The notes beneath the pieces were generated by a model. That model was not told where the DNA came from. It made no database searches and saw only the letters and a program-made list of their open reading frames with translations. The translations under genes were made by a program, and so were the position numbers. From Deltaproteobacteria bacterium (lineage in GTDB: Bacteria; Desulfobacterota; Syntrophobacteria; BM002), in the NCBI GenBank assembly GCA_019309045.1, contig JAFDGZ010000009.1, positions 17,695 through 81,694 on the forward strand: a DNA stretch of 64,000 nucleotides, read 5' to 3'. Of this stretch, positions 26,824 through 36,493 are shown piece after piece. Every line of letters begins with the position of its first letter. Position 1 is the stretch's first letter.

Positions 26824-28107
26824 TCAGCTTACCCAGTGTGGCCGCTCATCCATCCAGGTGCGGACGGTTTCGGGTAACCACTGCTCCAGTCCTTTGACGA
26901 GATAGAATCGTGGCTGGAGCAGATCATCATCTGCAGCGAGCATCCCTTCTGCAAGTGCAGCTCTTGCCAGCGAAGTGTAGGGATAAATTCGAATGCCGCA
27001 GGTCACCTTTATCAACTCGAGATTGAGAGAATCAGCGAAGACTAGACTTTCTTCGGCAGTCCGTCTCGTTTCTCCCGGATGACCCAGCAGGAGAAAACCC
27101 AGGCGATAGATCCCGTACGCCCCGAGGATCCCTGAGATTGTGCGGACATCATCAAGCGTGAACCGCTTGTTCATGGCCCGCAGGATTCTTTCGCTGCCAC
27201 TTTCAAAGCCTAGGGCAACCTCCTTGCACCCGGCTCGCGCCATCCACTTCACCAGCTCTTCATCCACCTTCCATGGATAGACGATTCCTCGCCAAGCAAT
27301 GTCCAGCTCTGCCGCCGCCAACCTGCCGCAAAGGTCTGCAGCATAGGAGTAGGGCAGGTTGAAAGTATTGTCCACAAAATGGAAGCGTTTGAAGCCCGTG
27401 GCGACCAGTTCAGAGATTTCCTCGACCACCCTCTCTGGCGAGCGCTTCCGAATGATCTTGCCCTCTATAGTAGGTGTTGAACAATAGCTGCAGTTCAAAG
27501 GACAACCCCGTCTGGTCTGCAAGGGCAGCCAGAAGTCCTGATCTTCAAGGTAGGAAGATGAAGCGGACCAGAGGTGATCCTGGGGAGAGGGGAGGGCATC
27601 CAGATCCTTGCAGTACCGCCTCTTCGTCTGCAGGACGCCGCCGGGAAGATAGAGTCCGGGAGTGCCGTTAACATCCTGTCCTCTTTGCAATTTTTCCACC
27701 AAGATGGGAAAGGCTATTTCTCCTTCTCCCTGAATTCCCATATCAGCACCCAGGTAGGCCAGGGCTTCCTGGGGGTAGATGCTATAGCCGGCACCGCCCA
27801 GCACGATTGGGGCGTCAGTCAAGCTGCGGCATTTGTTGATGACTTCTCTTACCTGTTCCAGCAGAAATTGCGGGGCTGCCATGTTCTGGTCGTCAATGTT
27901 TCTCACCGAGACGCCGACCACCTCTGGCTTGAAGTTTTCTGCGGCCTCCTCGAGGACTCCGTAGGTATACTCTTCGGGCATGAGGTCAACAAAGGCTACC
28001 TGGTGTCCAGCCAACCGTGTAGCCGCTGCCACGCAGGCCAGCCCTAGGGGTAAGATGGGCATGTTGATCTTTTCAGTATTTGCCGATATGAGGAGTACTC
28101 TCATCAT
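26824..28107 (-). CDS. B12-binding-domain radical SAM protein
   Basis: This 427-residue protein has an N-terminal cobalamin-binding-type fold (MRVLLISANTEKINMPILPLG, then FKPEVVGVSVRN, APIVLGGAGYSIYP). A radical SAM barrel follows, with the cluster motif RRGCPLNCSYCSTP (CxxxCxxC, about 205-212). VALGFESGSERILRAMNKR and FLLLGHPGETR are typical of the group that includes magnesium-protoporphyrin cyclase BchE and related methylases. The substrate is unknown. The usual DxHxxG B12-His motif is not evident, so B12 may not bind in the classical way. It lies 27 bases after the TetR-like gene's stop, on the same strand. Confidence 0.9.
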   Translation of the reverse strand: MMRVLLISANTEKINMPILPLGLACVAAATRLAGHQVAFVDLMPEEYTYGVLEEAAENFKPEVVGVSVRNIDDQNMAAPQFLLEQVREVINKCRSLTDAPIVLGGAGYSIYPQEALAYLGADMGIQGEGEIAFPILVEKLQRGQDVNGTPGLYLPGGVLQTKRRYCKDLDALPSPQDHLWSASSSYLEDQDFWLPLQTRRGCPLNCSYCSTPTIEGKIIRKRSPERVVEEISELVATGFKRFHFVDNTFNLPYSYAADLCGRLAAAELDIAWRGIVYPWKVDEELVKWMARAGCKEVALGFESGSERILRAMNKRFTLDDVRTISGILGAYGIYRLGFLLLGHPGETRRTAEESLVFADSLNLELIKVTCGIRIYPYTSLARAALAEGMLAADDDLLQPRFYLVKGLEQWLPETVRTWMDERPHWVS

Positions 28108-28134
28108 ACCTCGCTTGGCGTAATCAGTCTTTGA

Positions 28135-28767
28135 TTAGTCCGGATATTTCCCAACCGCCTTGATCCCCGCGAGAGAAAATCGACTGACGTGGTCGGCAAA
28201 ACGCTTGATCAAATCAGTAGAAAGGGGCTGACCTAGTAAATACTCCAGATCGCTGCGCCTGATGGTATGAAGGGTGCGGCACTGATTGATAATACTCATT
28301 TCGCAGAACAACACCATTTCATCACTCACTTTAGTCCCCATAATCTTGCGGATGATCCCCAGCAGTACCCGTCGCCGAGGTTCGATCAGCTCGTGCCAAA
28401 TGTCCTGTATTAGTCCGGTGGGATTGGCCAATTCCATAAGATATAGGCGAGTGAACTCCCCCTCAGCGCTCTGGTCTGTGAAGTATTGTATGAGGGAATG
28501 AATGTAGATTCGCAGTTGCTCCTCTGGAGAAGAGCTACCAGAATCAGGCAATACAGGTCCGCCGCTCTTTTTAAAGGCATGAATCCAGGCCTGGCTGTAC
28601 AGAGCAGCCTTGTCGCCAAAGTGATAGTTGACGGCAGCCACGTTGGCCCCGGCCTGCCGGCAGATGTCGGCCACCCTGGCGCCCTGGTAGCCCTTTTCAG
28701 CAAACACCTGACAGCCGGCCTCCAGAAGTCGCTTGCGTGTTTCCTTGCCATCCTCTCGTACGGCCAT
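28135..28767 (-). CDS. TetR-family regulator (CecR/YbiH-like), divergent from RND operon
   Basis: This 210-residue repressor starts at ATG 28767 after AAGGAG, with MAVREDGKETRKRLLEAG. The helix-turn-helix is VADICRQAGANVAAVNYHFGDKAALY. The ANVAAVNYHF version and the C-terminal DUF1956-like region (LTRLY, NPTGLIQDIWHELIEPR) are typical of CecR-type regulators that control efflux genes. It is transcribed divergently from the RND efflux operon, so repression of that operon and of itself is the obvious model. Paired 10-base repeats around the promoter are candidate operators. The upstream extension to 28809 has no SD. Confidence 0.9.
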   Translation of the reverse strand: MAVREDGKETRKRLLEAGCQVFAEKGYQGARVADICRQAGANVAAVNYHFGDKAALYSQAWIHAFKKSGGPVLPDSGSSSPEEQLRIYIHSLIQYFTDQSAEGEFTRLYLMELANPTGLIQDIWHELIEPRRRVLLGIIRKIMGTKVSDEMVLFCEMSIINQCRTLHTIRRSDLEYLLGQPLSTDLIKRFADHVSRFSLAGIKAVGKYPD

Positions 28768-28823
28768 AAAGGATCTCCTTGTCGCATTGTTCAGAGATGC
28801 CGGTCTCAAGAAAATAAAATGAT

Positions 28824-28905
28824 AATTTCAAATCCTTGCTTGACATTAATGGGGAAAACCTTTAGATTCGCAGTTAATTTATATTTTAAATATCCATTTG
28901 AAATT
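28824..28905. promoter_or_regulatory. Candidate TetR operator pair
   Basis: AATTTCAAAT at 28824-28833 recurs in inverted orientation as ATTTGAAATT at 28896-28905. The copies sit just upstream of the -35 and about 30 bases past the -10 of the efflux promoter. The second copy overlaps ATTTG-7-CAAAT symmetry. The placement fits regulation by the divergent TetR protein. Confidence 0.45.
28840..28868 (+). promoter_or_regulatory. Sigma-70 promoter of RND efflux operon
   Basis: TTGACA (28840-28845), a 17-base spacer and TAGATT (28863-28868) lie about 90 bases before the membrane-fusion gene. Confidence 0.55.
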
Positions 28906-28960
28906 GTCAAATAAATTTCGTCCTTGCATCTGAATTAAATTCACAGGAGTCGAATAAGAA

Positions 28961-30193
28961 ATGAAATACTATGTTCGCTCAATGTGCACGCCGTCGACTT
29001 TCGCGGCAGGGGTTGCCTGTTGGAGATATCTGTATCATAGGGTGGCGAAAAGCGGCCGCCTCAAAGTATATGTGTTGCTACTGCTGGTTATTTTTTTGTC
29101 GACGATCTTTTCGAGTGGTCTTGCCGCTGCACCTCCAGGTCCAGGAGGTGGACCACCGCCGTTGGTGAGGATTGTTCGCGTCACGCTGCAAGATGTCAAC
29201 CCTCCGGCGGAATATGTAGGACATGTGGAGGCTATCCAGGCGGTGGACCTGCGAGCGCGGGTGGAGGGTTTTCTGGAACAAGTCAACTTCAGAGAAGGCG
29301 ATTTCGTCCACGCCGGAGGTCTCCTTTACCTTATCGAACAGGCGCCTTACCAAGCCAGGGTTGCCGCCGACAAGGCCAGGGTGGCCCAGGCTGAAGCAGA
29401 GCTCGACCGGGCCTCCCGGCATCTGAAGCGGTTGCGGGCGGCGCGACCAGAAAGCATCCGGGCAACCGACATGGACGACGCCGTGGCCGCTGAGCTCCGG
29501 GCGCAGGCACAGCTTGCCGAAGCCCGGGCCACATTGACTCGTTCTCTGCTGGACCTCGGCTACACTACCATCAAGGCACCCATCAGCGGCCGTCTCGGCC
29601 GTACTGCTTACACCAGGGGCAATCTGGTGAATCAGGCTTCTGGACCACTGGCCCGAATTGTCCAGATGGATCCCATCCGGGTGGTCTATTCCGTCAGCGA
29701 AAATGAAGTGGCAGCCATCCAAATGGCCCTTAAAGATTCTTCCCCGCGTAGCAAGAAACCAATTCTGGTGCCCCGCATCAGACTGCCGAACGGCGAATTA
29801 TATGAGCCTCCTGGGCGCCTGGACTTCGTGGACAACGAGGTAGATAAAGGCACTGGAACCATAGCTGTGTGGGCGGTATTCGAGAATCATGACAATTTAC
29901 TGCTGCCAGGACAATACGTTACCGTTCTGGTCAGCCGGAGCAAACCACGAATGCTGCCAGTGGTACCACAGTCTGCCATACAGGAAGATCGTCAAGGACG
30001 CTACGTGCTGGTTGTAGATGGCAGCAACCGGGTGCTCCAGCGTCGGGTCAAGACCGGGCCTGTTGTCGGCGCCATGTGGGCCATCGAATCAGGCCTGGCG
30101 CCTGAAGACAAGGTCATCGTCCAGGGAGTGCAGAAGGTCCGTCCCGGCCAGATAGTGAAAACTACAATCACTGGCAAAGGACAGGAGAGGTAA
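28961..30193 (+). CDS. RND efflux periplasmic adaptor (membrane fusion protein)
   Basis: This 410-residue adaptor links the inner-membrane pump to the outer-membrane channel. It has a hydrophobic segment at about 36-56 (VYVLLLLVIFLSTIFSSGL) followed by AAPPGPGGGPPP. Then come the biotinyl-lipoyl halves (PAEYVGHVEAIQAVDLRARVEG and TTIKAPISGRLG), a coiled-coil hairpin (about 125-195) and beta-barrel and membrane-proximal domains. The 35 residues before the hydrophobic segment are unusual. An alternative GTG at 29041 would give a standard signal peptide (MAKSGRLKVYV). CAGGAG lies 11 bases before the listed ATG. There is no lipobox. The pump gene starts 3 bases after the stop. Confidence 0.92.
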   Translation: MKYYVRSMCTPSTFAAGVACWRYLYHRVAKSGRLKVYVLLLLVIFLSTIFSSGLAAAPPGPGGGPPPLVRIVRVTLQDVNPPAEYVGHVEAIQAVDLRARVEGFLEQVNFREGDFVHAGGLLYLIEQAPYQARVAADKARVAQAEAELDRASRHLKRLRAARPESIRATDMDDAVAAELRAQAQLAEARATLTRSLLDLGYTTIKAPISGRLGRTAYTRGNLVNQASGPLARIVQMDPIRVVYSVSENEVAAIQMALKDSSPRSKKPILVPRIRLPNGELYEPPGRLDFVDNEVDKGTGTIAVWAVFENHDNLLLPGQYVTVLVSRSKPRMLPVVPQSAIQEDRQGRYVLVVDGSNRVLQRRVKTGPVVGAMWAIESGLAPEDKVIVQGVQKVRPGQIVKTTITGKGQER

Positions 30194-30196
30194 TAC

Positions 30197-33100
30197 ATGT
30201 TTTCACAGATCTTTATAGAGCGGCCACGTTTGGCCATGGTGGTCTCGATCATCATCACCCTGGCCGGCCTGATCGCCCTGTTCAACATTCCCGTGGCCCA
30301 GTATCCAGAGATCACCCCGCCGGTAATTCGGGTGACGGCAATCTATCCGGGGGCCAATGCCCAGGTGGTGGCGGACACTGTAGCCGCACCCATTGAGAAA
30401 GAGGTGAACGGCGTCGACAATATGCTTTATATGTCCTCCACCGCTTCCAACGACGGCCGATATGAGCTGAGCGTCACTTTCGCGGTGGGTACAGATCCTG
30501 ACATTGACCAGGTCAATCTGCAGAACAGGGTACAGTTGGCAACTTCCAAATTACCCAAGGAGGTGGTTGATCAGGGGATAGATGTCCGCAAACGTTCTGC
30601 CAGCATGATGGCAGTGGTCTGTTTTTACTCGCCCAAGAGCAGTCGGGACAGACTTTTCTTGAGCAATTACGTGAGCAAAAACATCAAGGACACTCTGGTG
30701 CGTTTGAAGGGCGTCAGCGATGCCTTTATTTTCGGAGAATTGGAATACAGCATGCGGATCTGGATGGACCCGGACCGTTTGACCGCGCTGGGCCTCACCG
30801 CTGATGATGTTACCACCGCCATCCGGCAGCAGAATATCCAGGCGGCTGTTGGATCTGTGGGCTCAGAGCCGGTGGCGGACAGCCAGCAGGTCCAGTACAC
30901 TTTACGGACAAGGGGACGTCTTGAGGATGTGCGAGATTTCGAAAATATTGTGGTGCGTACCAATGCTCGAGGGGGCCTATTGCGCCTCGGCGATATTGCC
31001 AGGGTGGAGTTGGGGGCAAGAACCTATGGCCACCGCTCCATCCTCAATGGCGGTCCCACTGTGGCGTTGGCACTCTACCGATCCCCGGGAGCCAATGCTC
31101 TGGACACCATGAAGGAAGTGAGAAGCGAGCTCGATCGTCTGGCACAACGACAGCCAAGTGATGTGGAATATCGGATCATACTCGACACTACCAAGTATGT
31201 CTCCGCCGCCATCCACGAGATAGAATTTACACTGGTTTTGACCTTTGTGCTGGTGGTGGCGGTGATATTCATTTTCTTGCAGGACTGGCGGGCCAGCCTG
31301 ATACCGACTGTAACTGTACCGGTTTCACTGATAGGCACCTTCGGAGTGTTGCTGGCCCTGGGCTACAACGCCAACACCGTTTCCCTGTTCGCCCTGATCA
31401 TGGCCATCGGCCTGGTAGTGGACGACGCCATCGTGGTGGTGGAGAACGTCCATCGGGTCATGCAGGAGGAAGATCTAGATGCCAAGGCGGCGGCTATCAA
31501 GGCTATGGGCCAGGTGATCGGACCCATTATCGCTACTACCCTTGTATTGCTGGCTGTCTTTGTGCCGGTGGGATTCATGCCCGGCATCAGCGGCCAACTC
31601 TACAGGCAGTTTGCCGTGACCATCTGCACCTCGGTGGTCATTTCAGCCATAAATGCTCTGACCCTGAGTCCTGCGCTCTGTGCTACCTTGCTGAGGCCGC
31701 CCCGGGCCATTCGGCGAGGACCACTGGCATGGTTCAACCGCGCACTTGCCGCTTCGCGCAGGGGATATGTGACAGGGACCAGCTGGCTGATCAGGAGACT
31801 GCTGGTCGTGCTGCTGCTTCTGACTGGCATCTTCGCTAGCAGCTATTTTCTGTTCACAAGCCGTCCCACCAGTTTTCTGCCCAAAGAGGACCAGGGATAC
31901 TTCTTTGTGAACGTTCAACTGCCGGAGGCCGCTTCACTTGCCCGCACCAGCGAGGTTTTGCAGCTGGTCACCAGAGAACTCCAGAGCATCAAAGGAGTTG
32001 ATAATGTCATTGGCGTAAGCGGCTTCAGCCTGCTGAGCGGCAATGCCGACAATGTGGGGTTTGGCATCGGCATTCTTGCCCCCTGGGATAAACGCACTCG
32101 GCCCGACTTGCAGCTTGGTGCCATCATGGGGCAGGCACAGAGAAAAGTGGCTGCCATATTCTCGGCCAACATATTTGCCTTCACTCCTCCAGCGATCCTG
32201 GGCCTCGGCACAACAGGCGGCTTTGACTTCCGACTGCAAGCTCTGGAGGATCAGAGCCCAATGGAAATTGCCGCCACAACCCGGGCACTGGTCATTGCTG
32301 CCAATCAGGATCCGGTACTCATGGGGGTTTTCAGCACCTATACGGCAAATACCCCTCAGCTTTTCGTCAATCTTGACCGCACCAGAGCTGAATATCTCAA
32401 AGTTCCAGTCAGCAGGGTCTTCTCCACCCTGCAGGCCCAGCTTGGCTCGCGGTATGTGAATGACTTTAATCTCTATAAGCGTGTCTATCAGGTCAAGGTG
32501 CAGGCCGATGCGCTGCACCGTGATTCTGAAGAAGACATAGCTCTTCTCTATGTACGCAGCAACGACGGCAACATGGTGCCTATGAGGAGCCTGCTCTCTC
32601 TGTCGACTGTGCTGGCCCCCCAGATTGTAAAGCGCTATAACCAGTTCGCCAGTGTCCAGATCAATGGCAATGCTGCCCCTGGCTTCAGTTCGGGGAATGC
32701 CATGGCAGCCATGGAGCGGTTGGCTGCAAAGACCTTACCACAAGGATACGGCTATGACTGGTCCTCCATGTCCTTTCAGGAGCGCAAGGCGGGAGGGAAA
32801 GTCTCGTTCCTTTTCGGTCTGGCTTTGCTTTTTGGTTACCTTTTCCTGGTGGGGCAATATGAGAGCTGGACCATCCCTCTACCCATCATTGTCTATATCC
32901 CGGTTGCTACCCTGGGGGCTCTTATCGGGTTGTGGGTTGCAGGGCTGAGCCTCAGCATCTACGCCCAGATCGGTCTGGTGCTGCTGGTGGGCCTGGCCAG
33001 CAAAAATGCGATCCTTATAGTGGAGTTTTCCAGGGACCGCCGTCAAGAAGGTCTGTCCGTAGAAAAGGCTGCGGTGGAAGGGGCACGGATTCGTTTCCGA

Positions 33101-33331
33101 CCTGTGTTGATGACAGCCTTTACCTTCATTCTGGGGGTGACGCCAATGCTTATTGCTACTGGTGCCGGTGCCAATAGTCGCCGGCACATCGGCACCACAG
33201 TATTTTCTGGCATGCTGATGGCCACCTTGGTCGGTATTTTCCTCATACCACCGCTATACTTCGCCTTTCAATCATTTCGTGAAAAAGGACACGCCTGGCG
33301 TATACGGCGCCGCAAGGAAGCAGCAAACTGA
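30197..33331 (+). CDS. RND multidrug efflux pump, HAE1 (AcrB/MexB) family
   Basis: This 1044-residue proton-driven inner-membrane transporter starts MFSQIFIERPRLAMVVSIII, as AcrB-type pumps do, right after AGGAGAGG. The proton-relay Asp pair is in AIGLVVDDAIVVVENVHRVM, and the matching second half has LLVGLASKNAILIVEF (Lys). Twelve hydrophobic segments and two large periplasmic loops are visible. The length is typical (AcrB 1049). It forms a tripartite system with the adjacent adaptor and outer-membrane genes. The substrates are unknown; a CecR-like regulator hints at drug or stress-induced expression. Confidence 0.96.
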   Translation: MFSQIFIERPRLAMVVSIIITLAGLIALFNIPVAQYPEITPPVIRVTAIYPGANAQVVADTVAAPIEKEVNGVDNMLYMSSTASNDGRYELSVTFAVGTDPDIDQVNLQNRVQLATSKLPKEVVDQGIDVRKRSASMMAVVCFYSPKSSRDRLFLSNYVSKNIKDTLVRLKGVSDAFIFGELEYSMRIWMDPDRLTALGLTADDVTTAIRQQNIQAAVGSVGSEPVADSQQVQYTLRTRGRLEDVRDFENIVVRTNARGGLLRLGDIARVELGARTYGHRSILNGGPTVALALYRSPGANALDTMKEVRSELDRLAQRQPSDVEYRIILDTTKYVSAAIHEIEFTLVLTFVLVVAVIFIFLQDWRASLIPTVTVPVSLIGTFGVLLALGYNANTVSLFALIMAIGLVVDDAIVVVENVHRVMQEEDLDAKAAAIKAMGQVIGPIIATTLVLLAVFVPVGFMPGISGQLYRQFAVTICTSVVISAINALTLSPALCATLLRPPRAIRRGPLAWFNRALAASRRGYVTGTSWLIRRLLVVLLLLTGIFASSYFLFTSRPTSFLPKEDQGYFFVNVQLPEAASLARTSEVLQLVTRELQSIKGVDNVIGVSGFSLLSGNADNVGFGIGILAPWDKRTRPDLQLGAIMGQAQRKVAAIFSANIFAFTPPAILGLGTTGGFDFRLQALEDQSPMEIAATTRALVIAANQDPVLMGVFSTYTANTPQLFVNLDRTRAEYLKVPVSRVFSTLQAQLGSRYVNDFNLYKRVYQVKVQADALHRDSEEDIALLYVRSNDGNMVPMRSLLSLSTVLAPQIVKRYNQFASVQINGNAAPGFSSGNAMAAMERLAAKTLPQGYGYDWSSMSFQERKAGGKVSFLFGLALLFGYLFLVGQYESWTIPLPIIVYIPVATLGALIGLWVAGLSLSIYAQIGLVLLVGLASKNAILIVEFSRDRRQEGLSVEKAAVEGARIRFRPVLMTAFTFILGVTPMLIATGAGANSRRHIGTTVFSGMLMATLVGIFLIPPLYFAFQSFREKGHAWRIRRRKEAAN

Positions 33332-33348
33332 GGTTTCCCGTTCAGATA

Positions 33349-34953
33349 TTGATGATGTTCCAGAGCGAGACAACTATGAAAACGATCAACTTCATCGGGA
33401 AAGGTCGTGCACAGAATAGGTGGTGCTGTCTACGGGCCATTTTGCTGGGCACACTGATGGTTGTGACTCTACCTGGATGCGCGGCGGTCGGCCCCGATTA
33501 TGTTCCTGTGGAGCCTGAGGCACCGGCAAAATGGCATGCCGAACTCCAGGGTGGTTTGACGGCCGAACAGCTGAATCCCCAAACTCTGGCGCATTGGTGG
33601 ACGACTCTCCATGATCCGCAGCTTTCCAGCCTTGAGAAACGCGCTGTCGAGGGCAATCTTGATCTGAAAGAGGCAAGGGCCCGAATCAGGGAAGCCCGCG
33701 CCCTCCGCGGCATCAGCAAGGCTAATCTTTTCCCTACTGTGGACGCAGTCGGCTCCATCACAGATCACCGCAACAGTGAAAATAGTGGACCGGGAACGGG
33801 GCAACGCAGGAGCGAAAGCAACGGCACAGGAACGGACCGGGCCGGCAGCAAAAGTGCCCCAGGGCTTGAGAACAAACTCTATTCCGCCGGCTTTGACGCC
33901 AGCTGGGAATTGGATGTATTTGGCGGCGTTCGTCGGTCGGTGGAAGCGGCCGAAGCGAACCTGCAAGCCGCCCAAGAGGATCTGCACGACGTCCTGGTCA
34001 GCCTGCTGGCTGAAGTGGCCCTGAACTATGTGGAGGTGAGAGCATTCCAGGCTCGCTTGGCGGTGACCGAAGCCAATACCAAGACTCAGCAAGAAAGCTA
34101 TGATCTCAATAAGTCGCGCTACCAGGCAGGGCTTATCGACGAACTTGCCGTGCAAGAATCTCTCCGAATTCTAGAGGCATCGCGTTCGCAAATACCGGCG
34201 CTGGAGACGGGGCTGGAAGCGGCCAAAAATCGATTGGCGGTGCTGCTGGGGGAGCAGCCCGGCACACTTCATCGAGAACTGGCCGCAAAACGACCTATCC
34301 CGGTATTGCCGCCAACTGTGGTTGTCGGAATTCCAGCTGACACCCTGCGCCACCGGCCCGACATCCGGAGAGCCGAACGGTTGGTGGCGGCCAGGACCGC
34401 TGAAATCGGGGTGGCCACCGCGGATCTCTATCCAAGATTCCGCCTCTTCGGCACCATCGGACTCGAGTCCATATCCAGCGACGATTTTTTTGAATACGGC
34501 AGCCGGACCTGGACCTTCGGGCCAGCCGTCTCCTGGAACGTCTTTGATGCCGGCGCCATCCGCCAGAACATCAAAGTGCATACCGCCCGCCAGGAGCAGG
34601 CCCTGATTCAATACGAAGCCACGGTCCTCAGGGCCCAGGAGGAAATAGAAAACGTGCTGGTAGCCTATGCCAAGGAACAGCATCGAAGAGAGTCCCTCGT
34701 CAGGGCTGCGACTGCAGCTAAGCGGGCCGCTCTGCTGGCCCAGGACCAGTACCAGGCTGGTCTAGTGGATTTCAATAATGTGCTGGACGCCCAGCGCTCG
34801 CTCCTCATCTTGCAGGATCAACTGGCCCAGAGCGACGCTGCTGTGACTGCAAACCTCGTACGTCTCTACAAGGCCCTCGGCGGCGGTTGGAAATCTCTGA
34901 AGCCGTCTGCCGATAAATCGACAGAATTTGTGAAAGATAGCATGGCTCCATGA
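33349..34953 (+). CDS. Outer-membrane efflux lipoprotein (OprM/NodT type)
   Basis: This outer-membrane channel of the tripartite efflux system has up to 534 residues. The lipobox is TLPGC (Cys44), followed by the canonical AAVGPDYVPVEPEAP. The two homologous outer-membrane efflux repeats, each with long helices and beta hairpins, cover about 100-280 and 310-510 (ending LYKALGGGW). About 50 residues of low-complexity Gly/Ser/Asn/Thr sequence sit at residues 141-182, in what should be the first extracellular beta loop, making the protein longer than OprM. The start could be ATG 33376 (MKTINF). It is the last gene of the efflux operon, 17 bases after the pump. Confidence 0.94.
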   Translation: MMMFQSETTMKTINFIGKGRAQNRWCCLRAILLGTLMVVTLPGCAAVGPDYVPVEPEAPAKWHAELQGGLTAEQLNPQTLAHWWTTLHDPQLSSLEKRAVEGNLDLKEARARIREARALRGISKANLFPTVDAVGSITDHRNSENSGPGTGQRRSESNGTGTDRAGSKSAPGLENKLYSAGFDASWELDVFGGVRRSVEAAEANLQAAQEDLHDVLVSLLAEVALNYVEVRAFQARLAVTEANTKTQQESYDLNKSRYQAGLIDELAVQESLRILEASRSQIPALETGLEAAKNRLAVLLGEQPGTLHRELAAKRPIPVLPPTVVVGIPADTLRHRPDIRRAERLVAARTAEIGVATADLYPRFRLFGTIGLESISSDDFFEYGSRTWTFGPAVSWNVFDAGAIRQNIKVHTARQEQALIQYEATVLRAQEEIENVLVAYAKEQHRRESLVRAATAAKRAALLAQDQYQAGLVDFNNVLDAQRSLLILQDQLAQSDAAVTANLVRLYKALGGGWKSLKPSADKSTEFVKDSMAP

Positions 34954-34999
34954 AGTTCAGAGCCCTTGGATTCGTGATAAAGGAGAGCTGAAAGACCAC

Positions 35000-36319
35000 A
35001 TGCCGCCCCGGGTATCCCGGCAGGATCAGCAAAGGGGGAAAATAGCCATGGAAGAGATTGACAGGCGGCTGGAGCAAGTCCACCGTCTTATGAAAGTGTT
35101 GCAAGCAAAGCGGGAAGATCTCATCTCTATTGCCATCAAGGACACCGGTTTTACTCGGCGTGAATGCAACATGGAAGTTGACACCGTACTCAGCCGCCTG
35201 CGGGGCTTTGATGACATGGCAGACGTGTTTGCGGACCGGCAGCCCCTTTGTGGACCGGAGGAGGAGGTGGCCCTGGTGCTGCCATATAACGGCAGCGCCT
35301 GGCTCAACACCGCCATTGTTTCTATCTACCTGGTGGGCAATCGGCTGCGTGTCAAGTTCGCTTCCAGGGATTCCGAGATCGCCCGGTTTACCGAATCTCT
35401 CTATCAGCCCATCTTTGGCGATGTCATCCAGTTCGACTACGCTGAGGGCAGAACCTTTTTGCAAAGGGCTATTACCGCCCCAAATATTCCGGCAATCTGC
35501 CTATTTGGCTCCGATGTCCACGCCTGGCAGTATCTGCAGCAGGTGAAATCCTATGGCAAGAAATTCGTCTTCGAAGGACCAGGTAAAGATCCCTTCATTG
35601 TCCTTGCCGGTGCAGACCTGGACGCTGCCGCCAGGGAGCTGGCCCTGTCAAAGTACCTCTATGCCGGGCAGACCTGCACGGCTCCTGAGCGAGTCTACCT
35701 GGAGCAGTCCATCCATGATGAATTCTTGGAGATGTTTCTCCATTACAGCCGTACCATAAAACTGGGAGACCCCGCAGATCCCGCTACTCAGATGGGACCG
35801 GTGGCGAGTGAAAGGGCGATCACCGCCATCAAGGCTCAATTGCAGGATGCGGTGGCTCGGGGGGCTAGAATCGCTCTGGGCGGCAAGATTGAAGGCAATC
35901 TTGTCTATCCCACTGTGGTGGTGGGTGCAACTCAGGAGATGCTGGGCATGCAGGAGGAGACCTTTGGCCCGGTTTCATTCATCAGTTCTTTTGACACAGT
36001 AGAGCAAGCCTTGCAGTTGGCCCGGGACAACCGCTACGGCCTGCGGGCTGCTGTCTACGGCGGTGGCGAAGCAAGGCCTCTGGCAGATGAACTTGTGGGC
36101 GAGCCTTATTGTCATCCGGTGGAGGAGATAACCTTCGGCCTCTTTGGCACTGTGGCCGTCAATCAGCCTCGCTCGGAGTCATGGGTAGGGGCGTTTGTTT
36201 CCAAGGCGGTTGGCGGCTATGGGCTTTCGGGCTGGATTTGGGAGACGGCATCCGGTGAGTTCATCCTGAAACAGGGCCCCAAGCTGCTCAGCCTGGAGAC
36301 CTCAGAGGCAGTCAAATGA
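35000..36319 (+). CDS. Aldehyde dehydrogenase family protein
   Basis: This NAD(P)-dependent aldehyde oxidoreductase has 439 residues. The catalytic Cys lies in YAGQTCTAPERVYL. The general-base Glu segment is FVFEGPGKDPFIVL, a modified form of the usual ELGGK. EETFGPVSFISSF and NRYGLRAAVYGG are also family-like. It is about 40-60 residues shorter at the N-terminus than classical ALDHs. Two starts are possible: ATG 35000 with a distant GGAG, and ATG 35048 with AAGGGGG at eight bases. The latter is the better ribosome site. It lies 46 bases after the efflux operon and 333 bases before the ptb/buk genes. Whether it acts with them (aldehyde to acyl metabolism) is inference. Confidence 0.9.
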   Translation: MPPRVSRQDQQRGKIAMEEIDRRLEQVHRLMKVLQAKREDLISIAIKDTGFTRRECNMEVDTVLSRLRGFDDMADVFADRQPLCGPEEEVALVLPYNGSAWLNTAIVSIYLVGNRLRVKFASRDSEIARFTESLYQPIFGDVIQFDYAEGRTFLQRAITAPNIPAICLFGSDVHAWQYLQQVKSYGKKFVFEGPGKDPFIVLAGADLDAAARELALSKYLYAGQTCTAPERVYLEQSIHDEFLEMFLHYSRTIKLGDPADPATQMGPVASERAITAIKAQLQDAVARGARIALGGKIEGNLVYPTVVVGATQEMLGMQEETFGPVSFISSFDTVEQALQLARDNRYGLRAAVYGGGEARPLADELVGEPYCHPVEEITFGLFGTVAVNQPRSESWVGAFVSKAVGGYGLSGWIWETASGEFILKQGPKLLSLETSEAVK

Positions 36320-36420
36320 GAGCGGTTGCTTCAAACGTCTATTTGCTCGAAATTCCTCTTCCTTTCCCACTGAGATTGTCAATCTTTGTCTCCCTCTGGG
36401 CCATCATGGATGAATTTTGC

Positions 36421-36449
36421 TTGACACTGGATATTGGGAGCGATGTATA
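36421..36449 (+). promoter_or_regulatory. Candidate sigma-70 promoter of ptb-ptb-buk
   Basis: TTGACA (36421-36426), a 17-base spacer and TGTATA (36444-36449). TATAGG overlaps at a 19-base spacing. It lies about 205-250 bases before the first ptb start. Confidence 0.45.
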
Positions 36450-36493
36450 GGGATACTATGGATCAGTTCTGGTGATGAGAGGAATATAGGTCG

